Assembly (NCBI RefSeq): GCF_019175365.1
Contig: NZ_CP059572.1
Location: forward strand, 3,658,001 to 3,722,000
DNA length: 64,000 nt
Direction: 5' to 3'
Source of the DNA: Actinomadura graeca
Lineage (GTDB): Bacteria; Actinomycetota; Actinomycetes; Streptosporangiales; Streptosporangiaceae
In this document: piece by piece, positions 40,452-49,392 of the stretch
How the letters are laid out: each line of letters opens with the position of its first letter
How positions within the stretch are numbered: the first letter of the stretch is position 1
Translations under genes and position numbers: made by a program
Notes under the pieces: generated by a model
The model's input: only the letters and a program-made list of their open reading frames with translations
Databases searched by the model: none
What the model was told of the DNA's origin: nothing

Positions 40452-42828
40452 CGACGGCCTCCTCCGCGCGGTCCTCCAGCTCCAGCAGGCGCAGGGCCGC
40501 GGGGACGAGGTGCCCCAGGAACGGCAGCTCGCGGTGCGTGTGCGCCATCAGGTACATCTGGAGCCGGGTGATGGAGAAGTCCCAGAGCGCCAGCCGGTAC
40601 CCCTCCCGCCAGGCGGCGCGGCCCGGCACCGCGGCGCCCGCGTCCCGGACGGCCTCCCGGTGCAGGTCGAGGAGGTCCGCCACGTCGTCCTCCCCCGCGT
40701 CGGCGGGCAGGACGTAGGCGAGCAGCTCGACCAGGTCGCGCTGCGGGACGTGCAGGGTCGCCAGCTCCCAGTCGTAGGCGACCAGGTCGAGGTCGGCGGC
40801 GCGCAGCGCGATGTTGCGCGGGTTGAAATCGTTGTGGACGAGGGTGCGCGGCAGGCGTTCGAGGCGCGCCCACCAGTCGCCGGCGGAGCCGATGATCCGC
40901 AGGAGGCGGCGCAGGACGCCCGGGGTGATCCAGTGGGGGTGCTCGGCGGCGTTGTGCTCGGCCAGCGCCGTCCACAGCGGGCCCATCGCCGCCATCCGCC
41001 GGGCGGACTGGACGCGGCCGAGCCAGCCGAGGCCGGTCAGCTCGTCCTCGCGGCCGAGCCAGGCGGCATGGACGCGGGCGATCCCGCGGACGGCGGCGCG
41101 GACGTGCTCACCGCGCCACAGCCCGGGGCGGTCGGCGGCGTCCATCAGGATCACGTCGGGGCCGAGCCGTTCCATCAGGATCACGTACGCCTCGCGGGCG
41201 GGATCGACGTGCACGCCGTACACGGCGGGCTGGACCCCGGTCAGGGCGGGGTCGCCGCTGCGGTAGAGGGCGGCCTCGCGGGTGTGGACGTCCTTGAAGC
41301 CCGTCCAGTCGCGCCACGTGGCGTACAGGTCGGCGAGCGTCCCGCCGGACAGCGCCGCCAGCTTGGCCGCCTCGATGATCACCTCGTCGTCCAGCGGCTT
41401 GACCTTCGCGACCAGGTCCAGCCGCCCGGCGGTGCCGTCGGGGGCGGTGTAGGCGACGTTGAGCGGGAAGAGCCCGGTCAGCTTGCGGGACTCCCCGCGC
41501 GCGGCGATCTCGGTGAGCAGCCCGGACGGCGCGTCGCCGGGCAGCACCGTCACCTCGGACACCTTCAGCCCCGGCGACTCCATCGCCTCGGCCAGCAGGG
41601 GTTGCAGGAGCGGCGCGCCCAGGTCGGCGCGGGTCAGCCAGTCGACGCGGTGCGGGCGGCCGAGCCGCTCGTGGGCGTCGGCGAACTGGCCGCCGGTGAC
41701 GGCCGCCATCGTGGACAGGTCCACGGCCAGCGCGAACCCGCAGATGATCTCCGCGAGGCGGCGCATGCCGCCGTCGCCCGCGCAGCCGAGGGCCTCCAGG
41801 TAGTCGCGCTGGCGGGGCAGCCCGGTGCCGCCGCCGACCGTCCCCACCAGCAGGCCGGGGAGGAGCAGGGTGGCGCGCAGCCCGTCGCCGTCGAGGCCGA
41901 CGTAGAACAGGGCGCCGGACGACTCGTAGACGCCGGCGATGTCCTGGCCGGTGGCGGTGAACGCGGCGGCGATGACGTTGGCGGCGTCCACGTCGAACCC
42001 GATCATCCCGGACTGCTGCGCGGCCGGGACCGCGATCCGGTACGCCCGGTCGATCGCCTCGGGCGTGGTCTTGAGCACCGCCCGGACCGTCTCCCGGTCC
42101 AGCACGCACTCGGCGGCCACCCGGGTCCCCCGGCCCGCGATCATGTTCAGGTGGGTGAGCTTCTTGTCGCCGCTCATGTTGCCCTCGACGGCGAAGTACA
42201 CCGGTGCCAGGCCGGGCGTCGCCGCGAGCCGGTCGTTGATCCACCGGCAGGCGTGCCAGGTCGCCGCCGTCGTCATGTTCTGCCCGCCCGCGTCGCCCGT
42301 CTCGTAGACGAAGCGCAGGTGCACGGCCCGGCCGATCTGGACGGGGTCCAGCCCGACGAGCCTGGAGTGCCGGGACACGGCGCCGACCTGCTCGGACAGC
42401 TCGGCGTGGCGGCCGGCCGCCCACCGGGCGAACCGGTCCGCGGCCGCGAGGCCGTCGAACTCGAACACCGGCGCCCGCGTCATGCGCTGCGCGATCACCC
42501 GCGTCTCGACGCCTCCGGCGCGGGTGAGGGCCTTGGCGCCGCGGGCCGCCGAGGCGACCAGGGCGCCCTCGGTGGTCGCGAGCGGGAGGGTGACCGGGCC
42601 GCGCGCCGCGTCGCCGCGGAACAGCAGCGGCCCGGCCAGCCCGACCGGGACCTCCACGGTGGCGACGTAGTTCTCGACGTTGCCCATCAGGTCGCGCGCG
42701 GGGATGCCCGCCCCGTCGAGCGTGCCCAGCGGCGCGCCGGTGGTGCGGCGCAGCCAGTCCAGGCGCGCGCGCCGGGCCGCCTCGGTGTACTGCCCGCGTC
42801 CGGGCATCTCCTCGATGCGCGCGCTCAT
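40441..42828 (-). CDS. HMG-CoA reductase fused to APH-type kinase
   Basis: 795 residues; ATG overlaps the GH3 stop (ATGA). Residues about 20-400 are a class I HMG-CoA reductase: NVENYVATVEVPVGLAGPLL, PLATTEGALVAS (catalytic Glu), RMTRAPVFEF, ETGDAGGQNMTTAA, EGNMSGDKKLTHLN (catalytic Lys), AFTATGQDIAGVYESS (catalytic Asp), LLVGTVGGGTGLPRQ and AHERLG (catalytic His386). Residues about 430-795 are an aminoglycoside-phosphotransferase/choline-kinase-like fold: LVAKVK lysine, TREAALYRS glutamate, HNDFNPRN catalytic loop (Asp667) and AYDWELAT metal Asp. HMGR reduces an acyl-CoA to a primary alcohol with two NADPH; the attached kinase could phosphorylate that alcohol. I know of no characterised enzyme with this order. 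Confidence 0.88.
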   Translation of the reverse strand: MSARIEEMPGRGQYTEAARRARLDWLRRTTGAPLGTLDGAGIPARDLMGNVENYVATVEVPVGLAGPLLFRGDAARGPVTLPLATTEGALVASAARGAKALTRAGGVETRVIAQRMTRAPVFEFDGLAAADRFARWAAGRHAELSEQVGAVSRHSRLVGLDPVQIGRAVHLRFVYETGDAGGQNMTTAATWHACRWINDRLAATPGLAPVYFAVEGNMSGDKKLTHLNMIAGRGTRVAAECVLDRETVRAVLKTTPEAIDRAYRIAVPAAQQSGMIGFDVDAANVIAAAFTATGQDIAGVYESSGALFYVGLDGDGLRATLLLPGLLVGTVGGGTGLPRQRDYLEALGCAGDGGMRRLAEIICGFALAVDLSTMAAVTGGQFADAHERLGRPHRVDWLTRADLGAPLLQPLLAEAMESPGLKVSEVTVLPGDAPSGLLTEIAARGESRKLTGLFPLNVAYTAPDGTAGRLDLVAKVKPLDDEVIIEAAKLAALSGGTLADLYATWRDWTGFKDVHTREAALYRSGDPALTGVQPAVYGVHVDPAREAYVILMERLGPDVILMDAADRPGLWRGEHVRAAVRGIARVHAAWLGREDELTGLGWLGRVQSARRMAAMGPLWTALAEHNAAEHPHWITPGVLRRLLRIIGSAGDWWARLERLPRTLVHNDFNPRNIALRAADLDLVAYDWELATLHVPQRDLVELLAYVLPADAGEDDVADLLDLHREAVRDAGAAVPGRAAWREGYRLALWDFSITRLQMYLMAHTHRELPFLGHLVPAALRLLELEDRAEEAVGAR

Positions 42829-44561
42829 CGCACTTCTCCCGTGCGCACTTCTCCGATGCGCACTTCTCCAGTGCGCGCTTCCTCGGACAGCCGGTCCCAG
42901 AGCGGCGAGGACGGCTGGAAGACCCGGTCCTTCACCCGCGGTGGCCGCTCACCCGCCTCGACTCGGCGCCGCCAGTCCTCGAAGAACAGCTCCGGCGAGA
43001 CCGGGACGACGCCGGGCGGGCCGAGCGCCCCCTCGTCCCGGGCCCGCCCGTAGTCGGCCGACTCCTCGGCCAGCCGCGTGTCCAGGGCGTGGGTGAGGGC
43101 CCGCAGTTCGGTGTCGGCGACCCGTCCCTGGACGGCGACGGCCGCCTGGTGGGCCGGTGCCGCGGCCGGAGCGGGATCCAGCCGCCATGTCATGTTCCGG
43201 ACCTCCAGCCCGGTGTCGGACACCGCGCCCGACAGGGCCCGCAGCACCTGATGCTCCCGGAGCCGCTCCCCCGCCGCCGACAGCGTCCCGTCCCGGCCCA
43301 GGTACTCGACGCGCGGCGTCCGGCCGACGAAGCCGGCCACCCGGACGACGTCGCGGGTCGCGCAGCGGTAGAGCCCGCCGACGTGCGACAGCACCACGTG
43401 GTAGTCGCGGTCCTTCTCCAGCTCGTGGGCCAGGAGCGTCGGCGACCCGCCGCGGACCTCGTCCTCGGCCGGGACGAACTCGTAGAAGCAGGACGGCGTC
43501 ACCAGCGGCGCGGCGGTGAGGTGACGGTCCACGGGCGCGGCCAGCGGTCCCTCGCACGAGCCCAGCGGCGTCGGCAGCACCCGCACGCGCGGGCCGTACT
43601 CCTGCGCCACCCAGGGCAGGTAGAGCCGCGCGACGTAGGTGGTCCAGGCGAGCAGGACCTCCAGCCGGGGCCACAGGTCGCAGGGCCGGACGGTCCCGGA
43701 GCGGCGCGCCGCGTCCTCGATCAGCCGGGCGCGGGCCGGGTCGGGGTCGCGTAACGGCGTCCCGCCGAGCGTGCCGTCGTGGATCTCCTTGACGATCCTC
43801 GGCCACCACAGCCCGAGCTGGTACGGCAGCGCGGCGGCGATGGCCGGGTTGACCGCGACGACGGCGCGGACGTCGTGCTCGGCGGCCAGCCGCAGCCTGA
43901 GGTAGGTGCGTTCCCACGGGTCGCTCCCGTCGAACTCCTCGGGGAGCCTGCTCCAGGGGGCGCGGTTGCCGAGGCCGGTGGCGAGGTCCTCGCCGATCCG
44001 CTTGTAGTCGATCTGGCTCGGGCCGATGTGCGGCCGGCCGCCCTCGGTGCGTCCCATCCGGGAGTAGGGGTCCTGCCACAGGTTGAGGACGGAGTCGTCC
44101 GCGGCCGTCAGCCCCGGATGGTACTCGACCGCCGTCGCCAGCCCGGCGAAGTAGAACGGCAGGAAGCTCTGCCGCAGATAGCCCACGGTGACCGGAATCC
44201 GCTTCTCCACGCCGGTCGTGCCGCTGCTGGAGAAGTACACGATCGGGTCCTCGCTGGACAGGACGCCCGGCTCGCCGTTGATGACCCTGTCCAGCCAGGG
44301 CGCCAGCTCCTCATGCGCGCGGATCGGGACGGCGGCGCGGTAGTCGTCCGCGTTCCGGACGGAGGAGAACCCGTGGGTGCGGCCGAAGGCCGACTCCGCG
44401 TTCGCCTCGACCGCCGCGGCGAGGACGGCCGACTGCGCCGCCTCCGGATCGGCCAGCGCCTCGCGGAACCCGGCCAGCTCGGCGCGGGCGCGGCGGCGGA
44501 AGTCCGACGCCCTCCCGGCGGGGGTCGCGGACACGGTGGATCTCGTTGTCGATGACTGCAT
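42825..44561 (-). CDS. GH3-family acyl-adenylate amido synthetase
   Basis: 578 residues. GH3 signature motifs are present: DPIVYFSSSGTTGVEKRIPV (ATP-binding S-S-G-T-T-G), then LGSCEGPLA, SCFYEFVP, YHVVLSHVGGLYRCATRDVV and FVGRTPRVEYLGRDG near the hinge. GH3 enzymes, best known from plants, adenylate a carboxylic acid and couple it to an amino acid; bacterial homologues mostly lie in poorly studied clusters. Here the acid could be a pathway intermediate related to the HMGR substrate. The last 15 residues (T-G-E-V-R repeats) come from a 15-bp tandem repeat. The HMGR gene is translationally coupled. Confidence 0.87.
   Translation of the reverse strand: MQSSTTRSTVSATPAGRASDFRRRARAELAGFREALADPEAAQSAVLAAAVEANAESAFGRTHGFSSVRNADDYRAAVPIRAHEELAPWLDRVINGEPGVLSSEDPIVYFSSSGTTGVEKRIPVTVGYLRQSFLPFYFAGLATAVEYHPGLTAADDSVLNLWQDPYSRMGRTEGGRPHIGPSQIDYKRIGEDLATGLGNRAPWSRLPEEFDGSDPWERTYLRLRLAAEHDVRAVVAVNPAIAAALPYQLGLWWPRIVKEIHDGTLGGTPLRDPDPARARLIEDAARRSGTVRPCDLWPRLEVLLAWTTYVARLYLPWVAQEYGPRVRVLPTPLGSCEGPLAAPVDRHLTAAPLVTPSCFYEFVPAEDEVRGGSPTLLAHELEKDRDYHVVLSHVGGLYRCATRDVVRVAGFVGRTPRVEYLGRDGTLSAAGERLREHQVLRALSGAVSDTGLEVRNMTWRLDPAPAAAPAHQAAVAVQGRVADTELRALTHALDTRLAEESADYGRARDEGALGPPGVVPVSPELFFEDWRRRVEAGERPPRVKDRVFQPSSPLWDRLSEEARTGEVRIGEVRTGEVR
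42832..42877 (-). repeat. 15-bp tandem repeat at the GH3 gene 3' end
   Basis: Three copies of GTGCGCACTTCTCCC with one or two changes each run to the start of the HMGR gene, encoding R-(T/I)-G-E-V three times as the GH3 C-terminus. The HMGR Shine-Dalgarno region falls within it (GGGAGAAGTGCG), so copy number may affect coupling. Confidence 0.75.
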
Positions 44562-44686
44562 GTGCTCGGCCTTTCTGACACTGCTGATGGGCTACGGGCC
44601 GGGGCTTGCGGGCCGGGCGCGGGGCGCGGCGCTGCGACGCGGGGCACGGGGCGGAGCGACGGCGCGGGACGGCCACGGCGGCGGGG

Positions 44687-45730
44687 CTACAGGAAGACGT
44701 CGTCGAGGAGCAGGCGGGAGGGCCGGCGGCCACCCTTCTCAAGGATCCGGCAGGTCAGGGCGTAGGGGCTGACCCAGCCGGACGGGGTCAGGTGCGGACG
44801 CAGCTCCTCCGCGGGGCCGGTCCCGCCGTCCGCGCGGGTGAGGAGGGCGGACGCCCGGCCCATGGCGCGGCGGAGCAGCCGGAGGTCGAGCGGGACGCCC
44901 GCCTGCCGCTGCGACGTCGCGATGAAGTAGAGCCGCATCCCGAGCCGGTAGACGTCGGGGTCGACGTGGCGCAGGCAGAGCGCGGACAGCTCGTCCAGCG
45001 CGGTGCCCGCCCAGCCGCCCGCCTTGCTGGTCCCGGCGACCCCCGGAACGGGCACGCGGCCGAGCGCCAGCCGCGACGTGGCGGCCCCCAGGTGCCGGAG
45101 GATCCGCTCGACCAGCGCGTAGTCGGGGCCGATCCCCTCATCGTGGACGAGCAGGACCCGGTCGTGCCCGGCGATCTCCGGCACCAGGTCGCGCAGCACC
45201 ATCAGCAGGTAGTTGGCGTGCCCGTCCTCGCCGACGACCATCCGCAGCGGCATCCCCCAGCGGGTGCCGTCCAGGTAGGCGGGCCCGCCGTACCGGCGGT
45301 GGTCCAGGCACAGGCCCCGGTCGGCGAGCATCGCGATCAGCTCGTCGGACGTCAGGCGGTAAGGGCGGTCGAGGAAGAACCCGGGATCGGTCACGTGGAG
45401 CAGGTCGAGCTGCTCCGCCCATGTCCGGAGGATCCGCAGGCTCGCGGGGTGGATCCACCCCCGCTCGGCCCGCTCCGCGTACGGCCGCAGGGCCGCGAAC
45501 GGCGGCCTCGGCTCCGTGTGCGCCTTCACGTACAGCCCGCCCAGATCCTGCGCGGAATGGCGGCTGAAATCGATGTCACCGAATGTCCGGTCGAGATATT
45601 CCCAGTACCTCATCGTCTGCCCGGTCAGGCAGGCGGAGCGCGTGTTCCACAGAAACGTCACATCGCGGAGGGAGCGGGTGGCCCGGTACAGCACGTCCAC
45701 CCACAGGAACCCTTTCGCATGGGTGGGCAA
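44687..45730 (-). CDS. Unrecognised 347-residue protein in the HMGR/GH3 operon
   Basis: The frame opens at TTG 45730, with an alternative ATG at 45613; residues 12-40 (VLYRATRSLRDVTFLWNTRS) look coding, so I keep the longer form. Notable patches: TMRYWEYLDRTFGDIDFSRH, LHVTDPGFFLDRPYRLTSDE, RMVVGEDGHANYLLMVLRDL, VLLVHDEGIGPDYALVERIL and PGVAGTSKAGGWAGTALDEL. The Gly-His-Ala-Asn segment followed by a distant Thr-Ser-Lys loop is faintly like a HUP-type nucleotidyltransferase (class I tRNA-synthetase fold), but this is weak. Lies between the exporter and the GH3 gene, 125 bp before the latter. Confidence 0.68.
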   Translation of the reverse strand: MPTHAKGFLWVDVLYRATRSLRDVTFLWNTRSACLTGQTMRYWEYLDRTFGDIDFSRHSAQDLGGLYVKAHTEPRPPFAALRPYAERAERGWIHPASLRILRTWAEQLDLLHVTDPGFFLDRPYRLTSDELIAMLADRGLCLDHRRYGGPAYLDGTRWGMPLRMVVGEDGHANYLLMVLRDLVPEIAGHDRVLLVHDEGIGPDYALVERILRHLGAATSRLALGRVPVPGVAGTSKAGGWAGTALDELSALCLRHVDPDVYRLGMRLYFIATSQRQAGVPLDLRLLRRAMGRASALLTRADGGTGPAEELRPHLTPSGWVSPYALTCRILEKGGRRPSRLLLDDVFL

Positions 45731-45825
45731 GATCGGTTTTGTCGGTGTGATCGTGATAGGCGCGATGAGTAATCGGCCCTCCCCGGCCTGGTCGTTCGAA
45801 ATGACGGATCAGCTCCTTTCCAGAG

Positions 45826-47451
45826 TCAGCGTGCGTCCGCCGCCCGTCCGGCGGGGCGCGGTTCCGGCCGCGGGGGCCTCCGGACGTCCCGCACGCACAG
45901 CAGCGCGACGAGGCCCCCGGCCGCGGTGACGGCGGCGGCCACGGTGAAGAGACGGTCCAGGCCGGTGACCGACGCGTGCCGCAGGACGGCCGCGGCGGCG
46001 GGGGAGAGCCCGGTCCCGTCCAGCGCCTCACCGTCGGCGATGGCCGCGGCGACCCGCCCGGCCTCGTCCGCCGCGGCGGTCCCCCGCAGGTCGCGACCCG
46101 CCCGGACCGCGGCGGTGTGCTGGTAGGCCGCGCCCAGCGCCGACACGGCGAACGCCGTCCCCACCTGGCGGAGCGCCATGATGACCCCGCCGGCCATCCC
46201 CGCCCGGCGCGCGTCCACCCCGTGCACCGCGACCTGGTTGAGGACGGTCGAGCCGGCCCCCAGGCCGACGCCCGTCACCGCGAGCCCGCACATCACCACC
46301 GTCCACCCGGACGCGGCATCCAGCGCGGTGAGCAGCGCCAGGCCCGCCGAGGTGAACGCCGCCGTGCCGCCGACCGCCCACCGCGACGGCACCCGCCCGA
46401 GCAGGGGCGCCGAGAGCAGCGCCGACAGGAACGCCGCCACCCCGAACGGCAGCAGGCATGACCCCGTCCTCAGCGGGCCGAGCCCCCGGACCTGCTGCGC
46501 GTACAGCGCGAGGTAGGTCGCCGCCGCGACGCCCGCACCCTGGTTGAGCAGGGCTACCAGCGCGTTCGCGCCGTAGGTGCGGTCGGCGAACAACCGCAGG
46601 TCCACCACCGGGACGGCGACGCGCCGCTCGATGACGGCGAAGCAGGCCAGCAGCACGCAGGCCGCACCGAGCAGGACCGGCACGGGCGGGTCGTCCCAGC
46701 CGTCCTCGCCCGCCCTGACGCAGCCCGTCACCAGCGCGACGAGCGCGGCGGTCAGCGTCGCGGTCCCGGCCCAGTCGACCGGCCCCCCGCCGCGCTCCAC
46801 CGGCCTGGGAAGCCGCCGCCACCCCGCGCGGAGCACGGCGACGCCGATCGGCACGTTGATCAGGAAGACGGCCCGCCATCCCGCCTGCTGGGCGAGGTAC
46901 CCGCCCAGCAGCGGTCCGATCGCGATCGCGCTCGCCACCGTCGCGCCGAACACGCCCAGCGCGACGTCGCGGTCTCTTGTGGGGGGACGACCCCCCACAC
47001 CCCCCGGAACTGCCCTGTCCCTTGTGGGGGGACGACCCCCCACACCCCCCGGAACTGCCTGTTGCCGCCGCTCCGGGAAGACGTCCGCGATCAGCGCGAG
47101 CGCGACGCCGAGCATCATCGCCGCGCCGGCGCCCTGCACCGCGCGGGCCACGGCCAGCCACCCGACCGCCGGCGCGCACCCGCAGGCCAGCGACGCCGCG
47201 CCGAACACGGCCGTGCCGCCCAGGAACACCGCCCGCCGCCCGAACCGGTCGCCGAGCGCGGCGGCGACCGGCAGCAGCGCCGCCAGCGGGACCACGTAGG
47301 CGTCGATCACCCACTGAAGTCCCGCGAGCCCCGCGTGCAGATCCCGCTGCACGTCGGCGAGCGCGACCGCGACGACGGTCATGTCGAGCACCATCATGAA
47401 CGTCGTCGCGCACACGCACGCCAGCGCGGCGATCCGATGTGTCGGTCCCAT
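45826..47451 (-). CDS. MFS drug/metabolite exporter, DHA2 (14-helix) type
   Basis: 541 residues with 14 predicted membrane segments. DHA2 marks: TFMMVLDMTVVAVALADVQR at the first helix, LQWVIDAYVVPLAALLPVAA, GDRFGRRAVFLGG (motif A) and GPLLGGYLAQQAGWRAVFLI with NVPIG (motif C). An extra cytoplasmic loop between helices 4 and 5 holds two copies of AVPGGVGGRPPTRDR, produced by an in-frame repeat element; both are absent from typical family members. First gene of the leftward operon, so a likely exporter of, or self-resistance to, the GH3/HMGR product. Confidence 0.9.
   Translation of the reverse strand: MGPTHRIAALACVCATTFMMVLDMTVVAVALADVQRDLHAGLAGLQWVIDAYVVPLAALLPVAAALGDRFGRRAVFLGGTAVFGAASLACGCAPAVGWLAVARAVQGAGAAMMLGVALALIADVFPERRQQAVPGGVGGRPPTRDRAVPGGVGGRPPTRDRDVALGVFGATVASAIAIGPLLGGYLAQQAGWRAVFLINVPIGVAVLRAGWRRLPRPVERGGGPVDWAGTATLTAALVALVTGCVRAGEDGWDDPPVPVLLGAACVLLACFAVIERRVAVPVVDLRLFADRTYGANALVALLNQGAGVAAATYLALYAQQVRGLGPLRTGSCLLPFGVAAFLSALLSAPLLGRVPSRWAVGGTAAFTSAGLALLTALDAASGWTVVMCGLAVTGVGLGAGSTVLNQVAVHGVDARRAGMAGGVIMALRQVGTAFAVSALGAAYQHTAAVRAGRDLRGTAAADEAGRVAAAIADGEALDGTGLSPAAAAVLRHASVTGLDRLFTVAAAVTAAGGLVALLCVRDVRRPPRPEPRPAGRAADAR
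46975..47060 (-). repeat. Twin G-rich repeat element inserted in the MFS gene
   Basis: On the minus strand AGTTCCGGGGGGTGTGGGG-GGTCGTCCCCCCACAAG occurs twice, about 60 bp apart, joined by GGGACAGGGC. Each contains an internal hairpin, since TGTGGGGGG pairs with CCCCCCACA. Both copies keep the reading frame. Partial copies occur at 31199-31262 and near 34594-34616, so this is a dispersed element. Confidence 0.75.
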
Positions 47452-47750
47452 CCCCCGGTCCCCTCGATGCCAGAGGCGGCGTCAGGTGTCCGGGGACCGC
47501 CGCGGGGGCCGGGCGTCCCGGCCTCCGCCTTCGCGCCTCACGGCCGACCGCCGGGCGCGCATGCAATTCTCACCAATGAACTTCATCGTCCGGACCAACC
47601 CCCGTCAGGTCCAGATCAGTTTGCAGTAAGAGCGCAAGGGCCTGCCAGGAGTTGACCCGATCAGGCCAGGATTGCGCATAGAAGAGTTGCGCATGATGCA
47701 TTCCGGGCCATGATCCATCGACACTGTGACGAGTTATGCCCGCACCGTAG
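47452..47750. other. Promoter region of the MFS-GH3-HMGR operon
   Basis: About 300 bp, A/T-richer than its surroundings, between the CocE stop and the MFS start. It must hold the operon promoter. A minus-strand frame of 68 codons (47570-47776) crosses it but contains a TTA codon and low third-position GC, so I do not call it a gene. No clear hairpin or operator was found. Confidence 0.5.
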
Positions 47751-49316
47751 TCAGGGCCGACTGTTTCCCTGCCCATATCCCTCCGCCGAAATGGCGGAAA
47801 ATGGCGGCCGGATCGTGGAGAGGGAATCGGGGACGGTCGTCGGCAGGGACACGGTCGTCTCGGGCAGAAGCATGATCCGCGCGGGCTCCGTGGACTCGTC
47901 GGCCCGGACGACGGTCAGCCCGACTCGGAGCCGCTCGCCGGGCGCGAGCCGGATGTGCACGGGGTAGACCTCCACGTGCAGCGTGAAGGGCACCCCCGGC
48001 TCGATGGGCAGTCCCCCGGTGTGCGTGTGCCAGGGGACGATGACGTCGCCGTCCTGGTCGAGCAGGCTCCGCTTGACGTCCACCTCCCGGTGCGACGCGC
48101 GGAGGCGGCCCTCGGTGACCGGGTGGACCCGCCCGTCCGGCCGGACGACCGACACGCGGGCGTGCACGTCGACGTCGGCGCAGCCGTCCCCGGCACGCAG
48201 GACGGCGCGGAGCCCGACGGGGCCGAGCAGCCTCGCGGGACGTTCGGCGGCGGTCAGGTCGAAGGTGGCCGACTCCCCCCACAGGCGCATCCCGGAGTTG
48301 GTGGTCGTGTCCACCATCGTGTCCACCGTGGACGGCGGCGGAGGGGGCGTGCTGGCGAGGCACGCCTCGACGGGAAGGGCGTGCTCCGCGCCGACGGGAC
48401 GCCAGCGGGTCCAGGGGATCTCGTCGGCCGCGGGCCAGTCTCCGCGGACCTCCCAGTCGTCGGAGCCGAGGCAGGACAGGCGCACGTTGGCGCCCTCGGC
48501 GGTCGGGTCGGGGCCCTCCCCGCGCAGCCAGTGGCCGAGCCAGGACGCCAGCTCGCCGCTCTGCTCGTCCGACAGGAACGGCTCGTGGCTCCACGGGCCC
48601 ACCACCAGCCGCTTCGGGCATCCCGCGTGCTGGAATCCGCGGACGGTGCCCCGCAGGAAGTAGTCGTACCAGCCGCCGAGGAACAGCGCCGGGACCTCGA
48701 TCGCGGACAGGTCCGGCGTGCTGCGGTGGAACAGCTCCGTGTCGAAGTCCTCCCCGACGATCTCGCCGTAGAAGTTCCGCAGCCCCTCGCGGCGGGTGTC
48801 GGCGCGCTGCGCGGACATGAACGCCATCGCACCCCAGTTCGTGTGGGACGGGATCCCGCCGCGCTTCCACATGTCGCGGTAGAAGTCGGTCGGGGCGATC
48901 CACGGCGCGACGCACCGCAGGCCCTCGGGCCGCCGGGCGGCGATGAGCAGCTGGTTCAGGCCCGAGTACGAGCCGCCGATCATGGCCGTCCGGCCGTCGC
49001 AGAACTCCTGACGGGCCGTCCATTCGAGCAGCTCGACGCCGTCCTGGACCTCCCGCGGGGACAGGACGCCGTGGTAGGGGCCGGTCGAGCCGCCGATCCC
49101 GCGGACGTCGGCGATCAGCACCTCGTAGCCCTCGCGGACGGGCACCTGGAGCAGCTCCAGGTGCATCGCCGACTCCTTGCGGTACGGCGTGATGACCACG
49201 ACCACGGGGGCCGGGCCGCGCGACGCCGCGTACCGCAGCACCGACAGGCGGGCCCCGTCGCTCATCGGCGCCTCCAGGAGCTCTGGAGCGGGGAGCGGGA
49301 AATCGATCGAGGGCAT
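47751..49316 (-). CDS. CocE/NonD-family alpha/beta hydrolase
   Basis: 521 residues from ATG 49316, 6 bp behind GAGGAG; the longer frame adds no domain. Alpha/beta-hydrolase part: VVVVITPYRKESAMH, LIADVRGIGGSTG, RTAMIGGSYSGLNQLLIA (nucleophile Ser in GGSYSG), FLGGWYDYFLRG (acid) and VVGPWSHEPF (His). The C-terminal 200 residues form the jelly-roll of cocaine-esterase-type X-Pro dipeptidyl-peptidase relatives (VDVHARVSVVRPDGRVHPVT). It hydrolyses an ester or amide. It is the last gene of the GntR-controlled operon, 76 bp beyond the flavin reductase. Confidence 0.87.
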   Translation of the reverse strand: MPSIDFPLPAPELLEAPMSDGARLSVLRYAASRGPAPVVVVITPYRKESAMHLELLQVPVREGYEVLIADVRGIGGSTGPYHGVLSPREVQDGVELLEWTARQEFCDGRTAMIGGSYSGLNQLLIAARRPEGLRCVAPWIAPTDFYRDMWKRGGIPSHTNWGAMAFMSAQRADTRREGLRNFYGEIVGEDFDTELFHRSTPDLSAIEVPALFLGGWYDYFLRGTVRGFQHAGCPKRLVVGPWSHEPFLSDEQSGELASWLGHWLRGEGPDPTAEGANVRLSCLGSDDWEVRGDWPAADEIPWTRWRPVGAEHALPVEACLASTPPPPPSTVDTMVDTTTNSGMRLWGESATFDLTAAERPARLLGPVGLRAVLRAGDGCADVDVHARVSVVRPDGRVHPVTEGRLRASHREVDVKRSLLDQDGDVIVPWHTHTGGLPIEPGVPFTLHVEVYPVHIRLAPGERLRVGLTVVRADESTEPARIMLLPETTVSLPTTVPDSLSTIRPPFSAISAEGYGQGNSRP

Positions 49317-49392
49317 GGCGTACTCCTCGTCCGGCCGCGCGAGGGCCGGGTGGGGTCGGAAACGAGCAGGTGGGTGACAGGCGCGGGACGTC

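Noticed and set aside
47570..47776. 68-codon minus-strand frame in the operon promoter region, considered as a RiPP precursor or leader peptide
   Set aside because: Low third-position GC, a TTA codon, no convincing Shine-Dalgarno sequence and no recognisable core. More likely chance.
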